The notes beneath the pieces were generated by a model that was not told the DNA's origin, searched no databases, and saw only the letters and a list, made by a program, of their open reading frames with translations. A stretch of DNA of 64,000 bases from Volvariella volvacea V23 (Eukaryota > Basidiomycota > Agaricomycetes > Agaricales > Pluteaceae). The translations under genes were made by a program, and so were the position numbers. The stretch lies in NCBI GenBank assembly GCA_000349905.1, contig KB722740.1:1217309-1281308 (forward strand), given 5' to 3'. Each line of letters starts with the position of its first letter. Position 1 is the first letter of the stretch. Positions 48,178-59,994 of this stretch are shown piece by piece.

Positions 48178-49408
48178 TCAGGCATTGATAGCACGCCTAA
48201 ATTCTTCGAGAGCAGTTCCCGGCTGATCGTAAAAGATGAAGTGGTTTCCACTTGGAGATCGGGTAACTCGAACGTCTCGCGCCTTCTTCCCTCCATATAC
48301 TGGGAAAGGATCTGCAGCGCAATCCTCCAGTAACCAGGTGGCGTAAACCAAAATTCCAGGAGTGGTGCCGCCGTGGTAGTACCGGACGCGTGTGTTGGGC
48401 AGTACTGACGCAAGCGCTGGATCAAATAAGGCTCTGCGCATGATCTCTTTAAGGGAGTCAGGGCCCATGAACACCAACGTCGTCTCTGAGCCTGCGAACG
48501 CATTGAAGTCCGTTAGCAGAGAGAGTTGCTGAGGCGAGAGTTTCGAAAGTGTGTGAGGCTGGGAGGTTGGGGTATTGAATTCAATCGTGGAAGTGTTCCC
48601 AGTAACAGGATTGGCGTTTTGATGACGATAATACCCAGTCGCCCAGTCACGGAATAGGGAAAAGCGCTTCTTCAGGTCAGGTTCTAACCAGAGGGAGATG
48701 TCGTATTCGGGGGGATTGGAGAAACCCATTTGGGCTGGACCAGCATCTGACCCATTGTTAACAAGCATGCTACAGAACCTCCAAGACATACTTACCATGT
48801 TGAACAACTGTGTGCACATACTTGTTCAAACGAGCGAGGATGGTTGAGGTGAAGACATCAGGATTGGCCAGGAACGCATGAGTGAACATGCAGCCCAAGG
48901 ACCACCCAACAAGAACGATACCACCAGTACGATCACTTCGTGCTGCTGGGATGTTGTTCTTTTGGATGAACGCATCCAAGAAGAGACCAAGCTCCTTTCC
49001 ACGCTCCCTGAAGAAAGCGAGTTCGCCAGCGACGCCTTGGGAGAGGGGGGCAAGTTCTGCAGCGCTTAGAGCTGTGGTTGGAGGGTAGTCTCTGCGGTTA
49101 AGGGCGACAATCCGGAAACCATAGTCAGATGCAATGGGAAGAAGGTTGGTATAGACGCCTGTAGTTATTAGGAACTGACGATAAATGTTAGGAAAGAACA
49201 GTTTACCTGCGTTGAAACCATCCCCATGCACGAAGACCAAGGTTGTGTATGTCGAGGATTTCTGCCTCGAGCCACTATCCAGATATGCAAACTTGACACT
49301 GTTCGATGTGCTCAGGTAGTTCCAACTGAGGCCAGCCGTAACTGACTGTGCAAGAACCGAGTATATAGAACTGAAGAAAAGCAGCACCACCAGGGCGAGT
49401 CGGGCCAT
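48178..49408 (-). CDS. Secreted alpha/beta hydrolase 1
   Basis: Three exons (49408-49207, 49158-48796, 48746-48178) give 377 aa. The signal peptide is MARLALVVLLFFSSIYSVLAQ. The fold's landmarks are in place: the oxyanion segment LVFVHGDGF, the family block RIVALNRRDYPPTT, the nucleophile elbow VLVGWSLGC with Ser near residue 153, and the final His in SGNHFIFYD. It should act outside the cell as an esterase, lipase-like hydrolase or related enzyme; the substrate cannot be read. A close paralogue sits at 63053 onwards. It is head to head with GMC oxidoreductase 1, and the mirror pair is found at the right end of the window. Introns are 48-49 nt. Confidence 0.88.
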
Positions 49409-51281
49409 GGCGTGTGTGATCAAATAAAGTGAAGGTGAAAAGCTACTATTCCCTGCTTCATATATTGCCTGGTAGTCCGTAACTTGGGGAGGGTATTTTC
49501 GCTTGGCGGGTAATGACCAGACCAATGGCAACCCGTTACATCCTGACCTATGGGTTCGCTAATCTATTGGTGATGCCTGTGCGTGTGGTTGCATGGCTTA
49601 GGGTTGATATTCCCTTATGGAGCTTGAGAAGGGTTGTGCACTACGCAACAGTGAAGACAACACCAAGCGTTCGATGAAGAGATAGATGAGTCGGCCCATC
49701 ACGGCCACTAGTTGACTACGAGCTCCATTGGTCATCACTGGATGCTGTGAGTTGGCGACAGGAGGCACTTCATTACAGCGATGTTGAAGCTTGCTGATCT
49801 GGTCGACATTGGTTGGAGGTCTCAAGGGATTGAAGCATCTAGTCAAGATGCTCCTCACTCAATGAGGATGCGCCCACCGACAGGGTCCACTGCAGTCCAT
49901 TGCACAGATAAAAGGTGGGAAGGAGTAAGGATTTTCGGGCCCACACAAGACTTTACCGTCGTAAGGAGGAGTGGATGACTGCTTGTTGAAAATATGATGA
50001 TGCCAGTGGCGACGAGTGGCGACCCAGCGGTCAAATTACGTAACCACCATTCATGGTGCATGCGGCGGTCACCATCTTGGCCACCATGGCGGTCAATACT
50101 CCATGAATGCTCGCACTCTATTAAAAAAGTAAAAGGCGTATAAACTCAATTTAGGGTCTACTGTCAATATGCATTGGTATGTAAAATCACACCACGATTT
50201 GTCATTGTGCTAAATCAGTAACGGAAACTAAAACTTATTGACGCTACACAATACTGTATTTTCATTGACTTTCCGGATTTGCCCATTCAAGTTATCTCTC
50301 TGCAATTAATCATTCCCTTGGGGTGGTTTACCTTAATCAGGTATAGCACCAAGATAGTGCTGACCAGATCGTTTTCGTTCCTCGGCCAGTGGCTCAGTTA
50401 TGCGACGTATGCCAACGTGCGTCTGCGAGGTACAAGAATGAGACGCTTGCCCTTGAGCACTTGCTGAGGCTCATTAGATCACCCTGGTCTGTGACCTTTC
50501 ACAGGGGATTTCCACGCTGACGGGTTTTAACATACTGGGTCATTTAACCACGCGGTCTTCCCAGTAATGAGTGCTCAAAAGGTTTTGGACCCTACGCACA
50601 CCGATACTTCGGAGTGCCATCAGAAACGAGCGGTGCTGATGGGGTATGCGTATTCACATTTCAAAGATATCAACATCACCACTGAACGTACTTCAGCAGA
50701 TCGGGTCTCACCTCGCTGAAGTACCGAACACAAATGATCGTAACCTCGTGGTATGATAGATCCAGAACTCGGCTTTACAGGACATTTAACTCCAAACCTG
50801 TGGGCGTTAGTATTATCTCCATATACCTATACGCGCCCCCAAGCTACCAGAAACGTAGCTTCCCTAGCATTGAGTGACCCAGGGTGTCTGTGAGCCTGAT
50901 TCGGAGCTGTGGCGTTTAAAAGTTTAAAGTATACTACTCACTGTCTAGATATCAGCAAGGACGCGGCACTTCGTCACTGCACCTTTGATAACACGTTTTC
51001 CAGCAAATTCGCTGACTGGTGAACATCTGGTGCATGGCTCTCTATCACGCAACTAAAAGGTGTGAGCCTGATTGCTGAAATGGTGCTACGCCATAGTTGA
51101 TCTTGCCAAAAGGGGACTTGTCAAACCTAGTTGGAGATAGAATGATGTCCATCTAAGCGAGAGTGGTAGCATGTCATGATCTGTCTCTCAAGCATTCAAA
51201 ACCCACATAATCACGTTAAGAGAGAGTTTGCCAATACAATTCAATTAACGAAATTTTTGAACGGTTTGCTCGTGGGGCCAC
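49409..51281. other. Divergent intergenic region, no gene seen
   Basis: 1.9 kb between hydrolase 1 and GMC 1. It carries short imperfect repeats of a GGCGGTCA/CCACCAT type around 50035-50090. A TATATAT-like stretch near 49460 may serve hydrolase 1. Confidence 0.4.
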
Positions 51282-51288
51282 TATATAA
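51282..51288 (+). promoter_or_regulatory. TATA box of GMC oxidoreductase 1
   Basis: TATATAA, 33 bp before the ATG at 51321 that begins the signal peptide. Two upstream ATGs (51293, 51299) are out of frame, so transcription may start after them or they act as a short upstream frame. Confidence 0.4.
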
Positions 51289-51320
51289 TTGCATGGCCAT
51301 GGTTGCAGGATATCAGTGTC

Positions 51321-53985
51321 ATGGCGCCAACCCACCTCGTTCCCCTCTTATCATTGCTTGCTTCTTCTGTCATTGATGCAGCATGGGCTTGTCGACCATT
51401 GCCAACAGAACCATCCCCCGAGGCTGCCACCGAATTCTCCAATCGAACATACGACTACATAATTATCGGAGGTGGTACTGCTGGTCTTGTAGTGGCGAAT
51501 AGGTTTGTTATACGTCATAATCTTGCCTGAATTCAGTCCGAATCATTGACGCCGCCTAGGTTAAGTGAGAATCCTAACCACGTTGTTGGGGTGATAGAAG
51601 CAGGTTACCTGCATCTCGACGACCCAATCGTGGACATTCCTGGTTAGTCCTGCAATGATGTTGCTCGTAGATCACCCTCAGGCTCACTGATGCCTTTTGC
51701 TCAGGTTACGCAGGCAGAGGGGGTGGGAACCCGAATTATGACTGGGCTTATACAACGGCTCCGCAAGAACATGCGAATAACCGTGTCATTAATACTGCAG
51801 CAGGCAAACTAATTGGTGGATCGTCTGCTATCAACCTCATGGGCTGGGATAGAGGAACTAGAGAGGAATATGACGCATGGTCGAGATTCATCTCTACTGG
51901 CGGGTGGACTTGGAATTCCTTCCTCCCGTACCTCAAAAAGGCGGAGAGCGCAACTCTGGCACGGGACCCATTCCCTGGTGTATCCAATGCATCGCTGCTG
52001 CACCCTGAAACATACGGGCTCTCCGGTCCAATAAATGTATGGCTTGAATATTTTAATTCCGATGGAGGTTGACTTTTCACTTTAGGTTACGTTGCATCAG
52101 ATTTACATGGATACAGTAGATCCCTACGTTCGTGCTTGGAACGCTCATAATATCTCAACTTTGGAAAACGCGGTAGGGCTACGATACCTCTGCAGAAAAG
52201 TACGACTGACTCTGTATTAGTACTCTGGTTTTAAGAGCGGGGTATATAACGTACGCGCAGCCATCAACAAGGAGACTGGAACGCGATCATATGGTGCTTC
52301 TGGATATTACTGTCCAGCATCGTACAGGAGCAACCTTCATGTCTTGACCCATGCACAAGTAAGCGTGTTTTGCTGCTTGTGTTATGGTATTATACTCACT
52401 TCTTCACATAGGCGACAAAAATACTCTTTAATCGCACCCCTGATGTCCTGAGACGATATAATGCTCAGGGAGTAGAGTTCAGTGTTGCAGGAACATTGTT
52501 CTCTGCGCGAGCCCGGAGAGAGGTTATCCTATCAGCAGGTACTATCCAGACGCCTAAGCTTCTAGAGCTATCCGGTGAGTGCCAAAACTTGACTTAGATT
52601 GTCCCTTGTATTTACGGGAAATAAAGGAATAGGAAATAAGTCCCTCTTAACGAGGTTGGGCATCCCCTCACTCGTTGACCTTCCCGGTGTTGGTGAGAAT
52701 GCTCAGGTGAGAAAGATGCACTCAGCTCTATCGGGGCACCGAACCCAGTTATTATTGCAGGACCATATCTTCTCAAGAAGTCAATTCACGCTCCGAGACG
52801 GTATCACAACTTTCGGTTCGTCAATGTATACAAGTTTTAGGACCCAACTCTCATTCGCATAACAGATAAACTTCGACTTGATCCAGAATTTGCCCAGCAG
52901 CAGAAGGAACAATAGTAAGTAGTTTCTCGTTTACGTTGCTGTCTGCTGACTTCGTGTAGTGATTCCACTCGGACAGGTTGGCTGACGGCTACAGATTCCG
53001 CGCTGGCCTTTATTCCCTTGCAATATTTCACAACGACGGGGGTAATAAGAACGCTGCTCAGCTCTCTCACACATGCAATTAGCCTCCCGAACATCAGCAA
53101 CTTTTATCGTTTGCAGTACTTGATCCAACTTGATTGGTTGACTAGGGGTGTAGTACCGCAAGCAGAGTACATCCTATTCTCCAGGGGACTGATTTCCCCG
53201 GGCAACGCCAGCTATATTACCATCCTTTCAGGTCTACAGGTACGTCAAGCATATCATTTCCAACGAAGAACGCTTAAACCACAATGCAGCATCCATTCAG
53301 CAGGGGAACGATTGTAAGATGTCTCGCTGAGCTTTCTTGTTGACAATCGCTAAAGCGCCAGCACAGCACATAAACTCTTCTGATCCATTTGCGAGTCCTA
53401 TAATTAACCCTAATTACCTCAGCCAAAACTTTGGTACGTATTCCATACATTTTGTGCTCCTTGTACTAACTATAATCTATACCAAGATTTGGATGCACTA
53501 TCCCTTATGACCGAATTCTCGAGTACAATATCTCAAACGCGCCCACTGAGCAACATAATCGCTGAAAGAGTCCAACCTTCTGCAGAGGTGACCACTCCAG
53601 AAGCCTACCAAACGTAAGACAATAGCTTGAAAGTAATTGCTACTTACTGAACATATAACAGTTATGTGAGAAGTATATTCAACGTCGGTGGATTTGTGAT
53701 AGTCTACCTAAGCACTACTGAAGAACTTTGTAGACTGGATCCCACTTAATCGGAACAGCAGCCATGGCTGACCGGAGGCTAGATGGAGTTGTAGATCAAG
53801 AACTCAGGGTTTATGGAACACGCAATCTGAGAGTTGCAGACGCTAGCATTATGCCACTGCAGATCTCTGCACACCTTCAGGCCACTACATTCGCAATTGG
53901 CGAAAAGGCAAGAATCTTTATCTGCTACTCAAGTGTACAACGCTGACTGGAGCAGGCGGCAGATTTAATAAAAGGTACCTCCTGA
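51321..53985 (+). CDS. Secreted GMC oxidoreductase 1 (AA3-like, aryl-alcohol-oxidase type)
   Basis: Sixteen exons join in phase to about 630 aa. GMC enzymes are FAD-dependent alcohol or sugar oxidases/dehydrogenases; secreted fungal forms make hydrogen peroxide or reduce quinones. Signal peptide [23 protein letters not shown] motif [15 protein letters not shown] near residue 50; GMC signature 1 [18 protein letters not shown]; signature 2 [15 protein letters not shown]; catalytic His in [10 protein letters not shown] and second His in SAHLQAT near the C-terminus, then GEKAADLIK. The last intron begins with GC (GAAAAG|GCAAGA at 53908) and ends AG at 53955; the paralogues have GT at this place. 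Exons (approx.): 51321-51502, 51560-51642, 51705-52036, 52086-52172, 52221-52358, 52412-52574, 52627-52706, 52761-52815, 52866-52914, 52960-53239, 53290-53313, 53367-53433, 53487-53613, 53662-53683, 53734-53907, 53956-53985. Confidence 0.9.
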
Positions 53986-54333
53986 TGACGATTCAGTGTA
54001 GTTCAACCTTATTTTTAAGTAGTTTTTCGTCTTGTAACAGTATCCAGATCTCCTGAATATCCTATTCCGATTTAGTGCTGGTGGACCCTATTAAGACTCA
54101 AGCGGGCTCACAACGAGTCGTCGGAAGACGCTCCTCGCATGCCCTGCTGTCAAATCCCCCTATGAAGTCTCAGTGTGAGAACGTTAGCGGAGTTCTTTTT
54201 TTTGTAAACTCTGTCTAAGGCTGTAGCTAAGTACAGCGGAGTTGTTCATCACAAGTTAGTCCTTTCGCTTTTTGTTCAACCCCTCCTTTTGTCCTCTTTT
54301 CTCCCAGTGATTCCTTTCTGGTATAAATATCAT
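53986..54333. other. Spacer before the GMC pseudogene
   Basis: About 350 bp with no sign of the FAD-binding 5' part that the following pseudogene lacks. A deletion or rearrangement joint should lie near 54300-54333. Confidence 0.4.
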
Positions 54334-56495
54334 GGATTGGGATAGAGGTACCAAAGAAGACTACGACGCATGGTCAAGGTTTGCTGCCGCTAACGGATGG
54401 GCTTAGGACTCCTTCCTTCCATATCTCAAGAATGCGGATTCTGTGCCGGATTCATTCGTTGCAGCGTCATCTTTAACACAGCCAGATACAGCGCCGGAAG
54501 TGCACGGGAGTTCTGGTCCGATTAATGTTTGTTCCAAGTATTCTTGCTATGTCGTCATCTTACATCCTTCCAGGCTTCGTTTTATGAGGTTAATACGGAC
54601 CCTATAGAACCCTACCTTAGCGCTTGGAATGTGAGTAATGTCCTAACTCTAGCTAACGCGGTAAGGATGTGTTATCTCTTGAGTAATGCACTACTAAATC
54701 TGTTTTCAGTATGCTGGCACCAAAAGCGGGGTATACAACGCACACGTTGCTTTTTACAGAGCTGCAGGAGTGCGATCATATAGTGCAACCTGGTACTACT
54801 GTCCAGCATCTCACAGCAACAACTTCCACGTCCTAACCAATGCACAGGTGGGCGTGCTCGACTGCCTTTATTTGGTGCTATGCTTACTGCATCTACGCAG
54901 GCAACGTGAATTCTTTTTAACAGCACCCCCGATATCCGGAGACGACATACCGCTAAGGAGTAGAGTTCAGCGTTGACGGAACACTCTTCTGCGCGAGCCA
55001 AAAAGGAGGCCATCCTCTCAGCAGGAACTATCCAGACACCTAAGATTATGGAACTATCTGGTAGGTGTTAGACATTGACATGGAACCACCGGTTGTGCTG
55101 GAAAAAATAAAGGCATAGGAAATAAGGCCCTGCTGGAGGCATTAACTCACTCATTGACCTACCGAGTGTCGGTGAAATGGTTCAGGCAACGAGGATGCAC
55201 CTAGTTTTACCACCCTACTGACCTAGTCATTAGGACCACATATTCGCAACTAGTCAATTCATGCTTCGGGACAATGTTACGGCGTTTGGTTTGTCAGCAT
55301 GTATCGATGTTATTTCTTACTGGCAAAACAGATAAACTTCGGCTTGATCCCGAATTCGCTCAGCAGCAAGTAGATCAATAGTGAGGCGACCGTTACTCGC
55401 AGTTGCATTTTCTGACCTTGCGCAGTTCCTCTTCTCGGACTGGATGGCTTGCAGCTTTCGATTCCATATTGGGCTTCGTTCCTCTGCAATCTTTGATCCC
55501 CACGGAAGCGGTCAAGTCGATGCTCGACTCGTTTACAACTGCGATTGGCCTCGCGAAGATCAATCAGCTTCACCGTTTGCAGCCTATGATTCAACTCGAT
55601 TGGTTATTATCTCGAGGAGTAGTACCACAGGCGGAATTTGTTCTCTTGGCCCGGGGATTGGCTGTCGCAGGTAATGCTAGTTATATTACCGTCCTTCAGG
55701 TATTCAGGTACATCGATACCATCGTGCCTAAAGAAGGTTACTCAGACAGGGAAATGTCATCCATTCAGCAGGGGCTTCATTGTAAGTTTTCTCATTACTA
55801 CACCTTGTTGATGAGTCTCTCAGAAAGCGTAGCATATAAACTCCTCTGATCCCTTCGAAAGCCCTGTGATCGATCCTAACTACCTCAGTCACGTTTTGGT
55901 ACGTATTCTTGTGGGTTTTGTGTTCAATTCGTTGTTGACTATGATTACAGTATTACCAAGACTTGGAAGCACTAGCCGTTATGCATTATGACCGAGTTCA
56001 CAATGAAGCTGACTCAAACAAGCCCACTGAAGGAAATAGTTGTTGAAAGAATTTACCCTGCAGAAGTTACGACTCCTGAGGCTTATAAGGCGTAAGTGAT
56101 GCTGACACCTCGATTTATCCCTACAGTACTGACAGCCCACACAGCTATGCAACAGCTATGCAAAGAGTGTATTCTTTGTACGTAGCTTTAGGGTGTTCTA
56201 TCCAAATCACACCTGATGATTTCCACAGATTGGGTCCCACTTAATTGGAACAGCAGCCATGGCTGATCATCGATCACCAGCTGAACGGAGTCGTGGATCA
56301 AGGGCTCAAAGTCTACGGAACGCGCAACCTAAGAATTGCGGACGCCAGTATTCTCCCTCTACACATTACCGGTCATCTTCAGGCTACTGTGTTTACAATC
56401 GGTGAAAGGGTAAGCCTCTCCGCTCTGCCTTTCAAATTCTCGATATTAATTAAGCGCAGGCGGCAGATATAATCAAGGCCGCGTGTCGACCATAA
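54334..56495 (+). pseudogene. GMC oxidoreductase pseudogene (GMC 2)
   Basis: A decayed tandem copy of GMC 1. It opens at MDWDRGTKEDYDAWSRF and lacks the signal peptide and the whole FAD GGGTAGL region. In the first block a TAG stands where GMC 1 has a Trp codon (GWA*DSFLPYLK). Further matches are [120 protein letters not shown], and [12 protein letters not shown]; several are in different frames or broken by stops. The end, [33 protein letters not shown] and a GT-AG intron before ADII, is still in good shape. It shows that the GMC 1 type was once duplicated in tandem. Confidence 0.85.
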
Positions 56496-57369
56496 ATCAA
56501 TCGTATTCGCTCCTTACTAAAGTTAAAGTTTTTTGGACTTAGTTTACATTGCATGCGATTAGACGCGTAGTGTCTCTTATTTATACCCAGCTGATCATTC
56601 CCGGCATTCCAATTTGTGCTTCAGTATCACCCTACGAGAGGTGATGACGGCATGGAATTGCCAGCTATTCCGTGGTTTTCTTTTCTACTCTACTTGGATG
56701 GATCATAATCACCTTCATTGTCAATGTCATGTTTACATTAAGTACGCTTGACTGTCGTACTAGTATTGTTTTGTCCAATTTGCTTTGATTGAAGAATAAT
56801 TTCTCAATTTCTTTAGTTGATGCCTCGAGGAGTTTTTTCGTGTTTCTTGATATCTTTAGCGAGGTAGACAAATAGGGCGCACCTACTGTGTCGTATCTGT
56901 TCCTCCATTCCCCCATAGTTCCGCACACCGCTAGTTCTCGTACGCCGCGTTTGGATGTTGTAAGTACAGCGTTTCGCCACTTGGTAGGCTTCTAGTCTAG
57001 AATTGCTGCCGTATTGATTTACATTCCCAAGGACTTACTAACAAACGATTTACTCCAATTTTCTGCAGTGCTAAACCCACAGCTACGAACATACTATACA
57101 TTTTGTTGCACTCCTCGTTCCCCGCTGGATTTTTTTCGGACGATGGCAATTTTAGAAAACGGTTAGGACATTCGAGCTGCCATCAAACAAGAAGTGATCA
57201 CAATCGTGATTATCGGTGTAGTACAGTGCGCAGTGTGAATCTCCAACTGATAGGAAATTGGTCATTACTATCTCAACGGCCTAACCTGTACAGTTATAAA
57301 TATAAGGCATGTCCGAACGCCATCCCCGCAAGCAAGGTTTGCGTCGGCTTAAGTCGACCTTTAGTGGTT
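56496..57369. other. Spacer at the centre of the mirrored gene cluster
   Basis: About 870 bp, somewhat AT-rich, between the GMC pseudogene and the 3' end of the second P450. No gene seen. If the cluster arose by inverted duplication the joint may lie near here. Confidence 0.35.
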
Positions 57370-59384
57370 CTAGTGCAGCGCGGCGTAGTCAGCCCGAAGG
57401 CGATTAGGGTCGAGTTGCACAAGCACGTCTTGCGGCAAGCCTTTCCTTGGGGTAACCACAACCTTGAACGGCTTGGGACGTCTGATTATAGAAGCATCGC
57501 CGAGGGCGTACCAAAGTTGAGGTCACCGTCAAGATCAGAAACGAGAAAACGCTCACGCAATCAACCCCACAGAAAATTCGATAGACAAAGTCTCTCCCTC
57601 TGGCGGTTTTACCTCAGAAAGTGCAATTGCCCTCGCGATCGTTAGGAATATCAAGTTGCTTGCAAAGTGCATGCCCGGACAGAGCCGGCGTCCACATCCA
57701 AAAACGAAGTCTCGGGGGTCTGGAGGAGGGGTGCTAGACATGAATCGGTCCGGTTGGAAGTTTTCGGGGTGTTCGTATGTCTCCTCATTGTGTAGAATTG
57801 ACCTATTGCTCTGGATTAACGTATCTCTTTGGTTTCACGACGTCAATTCAACATACCACACGTTTCCAAATATCCATGACTTTTTAGGGATTCTATACCC
57901 ACTATATATGTCCTCCTCGATGGGGCTATGCGTCAGAACTGGAACTGGGGGGTTGAAACGGAGAACTTCTTTGATTACTGCGTTGATGTATGGTAAAGAT
58001 TCCTCGTCCTCCAGCTCGGGAAGTCGATCTGTTCCAACCACTGATTGAATTTCTCGGTAGGCTCTGTCTTGGACCTCAGGGTGGGTCGCAATCAGTAAGA
58101 AGAATGTTAGAATTGTCGTTGATGTCTGAAAAAGGAGGTGAGTAATTACCCGTCTAATACTTGGAACAGATACTTACGGTATCGACTGCGGCTAAGAAAC
58201 AAAGTAATTAGGAAGAAGTAAATTCAGAAAGCTGCAAACCAAATAACCTACCAGAAAAAACACTTCCTGAAGCTGACATTATGGATTGTTCGTCAAACCC
58301 CAGGTGGGGGTATTTTTTCATGTCTGTTAAAGCCTGGTTGACAAACGAGGGTCGAGCTACGCCTGACTCCTACCTCATCGTTAATGGTAATGACAGACAG
58401 GAGAACTAGGCAGTACACGAACCATTTCGCGCTTGACACGCTCATAAGGTGGTTTTGTCAACTTGAAGTACAATTCTTTGCCTTCCTTGGCCAGTCTTTG
58501 GAAACCAGCACCAGGGAACCAGGCTGGTACATAAGCCACTGACAAAAAGTAATGAGCACTCAAAATAGTGTGCCGGCATCTCCACTCACGTAATGGAATG
58601 TAATTGACCATCCATCTCCCCGGTTGTAGAGCAACAGCAGTTTGGCCATTCACTGCCTTTGCTAGGTTCAGGAAATCGTCGTCAAGGTCAAACCCATAGG
58701 TGAAGCGAACGGTCATAGACTCGATGTTGCTGACCCGTCTTATTAGCTTATGCACCAAAGTAAATTAGCACTAAACGTACTGCTGTACCAAATCAAATAA
58801 GTCTTTGGGGGCTGCGAGCACGTCGGACACGATCTTGCGAGACTGGTAGTCGAACAGCTGAGCCCATTGCGGTAGTGCCTGGACACCAACTCCCCTGTGG
58901 AGGACCTTCCGTGCTTGCTTCAACCGTTCTCCATAATACATCAATCCGACATTATTTTGTCTGCCAAACAACTCAGCCATCGGCCATCGCGGTCTGCAGG
59001 AAAATATTTTGGAACGCTTCTCAAAGAGTTCCTGCACTGCTTCCGCGGTGTCAAGCACGAAGGCATGACTACCGAATGAGGATTGTATGCACATGATGGA
59101 CCCTAGTAGAACGAGCGATTGATCGGAAGTGTCAACGAAGGTGGTGAGAGAGATGCATACCATATGTCCTTGCTAACTCCTTGTAGGCCTTCCAAGGGAG
59201 TGGTGATGTTGCCTTCGTCTTCCATGAACTTCCCGGTCCTGTTCACACAACCTGGTCAAGGCACTGACCAGTCTGATACACGAGGGCCGTTCTCACCTGG
59301 TGGAAGGGGCAAACGATTCCACCATACGGTGAACCATATGAGCGAGAGGGGCCCCAACGCCAGAAGAATCGTGAAGAGTGCCAT
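57370..59384 (-). CDS. Cytochrome P450 (second)
   Basis: Ten exons (59384-59297, 59238-59161, 59102-58781, 58738-58590, 58538-58417, 58369-58252, 58191-58178 of 14 nt, 58125-57857, 57802-57557, 57481-57370) join in phase to 505 aa. It starts with a signal anchor MALFTILLALGPLSLIWF and LPLPPG. The usual PIIGN motif after the Pro-rich hinge is absent; exon 2 reads GPGSSWKTKATSPLPWKAYKEL. Later landmarks are normal: I-helix SAAVDTTSTTILTFF (through the 14-nt exon), ExxR in KEVLR, the PxRF-type block FQPDRF, and the heme loop FGCGRRLCPGMHFA. The C-terminus ARPKPFKVVVTPRKG follows the last intron. The substrate is unknown; its place between GMC genes suggests that it acts on the same class of compounds. 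Confidence 0.88.
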
Positions 59385-59994
59385 GGTGTCAGAGAAGTGA
59401 GTGGCCGTGTATTGAAGAAAACAATACGTTGTCGCGCATCGTCACAGACCCACTTTGTTGGTCGCCTAACCGCCCATCTCCGTTGGGAACTCTTGAGTTC
59501 TTGACTTATTGCGAACATGGCACCACTAGCGAGCAGATCAGGGTAATTCAACGCATGCCTCGGCTATGAGCGATTCGGCAGTCTGCTGGCCTGGATTTCG
59601 AATCTGCGATGCATTTCAATTAGAAATTTCTACCTGGGGATGTCTTTTTTTTTTTTGCGATCGGTTAGAGTAGCATTGCACATCACAGCGCATAAATCTC
59701 TATCACAAATGGGTCAAATCAGGGAAATTCAAAGTTACAGGGTCACGTGTAGGGATGCTTCTTCAATACATTGAACTTTTGATGTGGGATAAATTCAAGG
59801 AGTTGAATTCATGTGAGCTTAAGCCCGTTGTTCATCCGAATCAAACGTTGAATTTTTGAAGGTGAATAGGATCTAGATAAACATAGCACCCTAACGAAAA
59901 TAATTATCTAAAATAAGGATAAATACGCTCCATGACAAGAACAATAGATATTAGGCAAGGCTTTTGCTTCATAACGTAGTATCAAAAAAATAAT
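59385..59994. other. Spacer, no gene seen
   Basis: AT-rich DNA between the start of the second P450 and the stop of GMC 3, with a T10 run near 59646. Confidence 0.45.
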
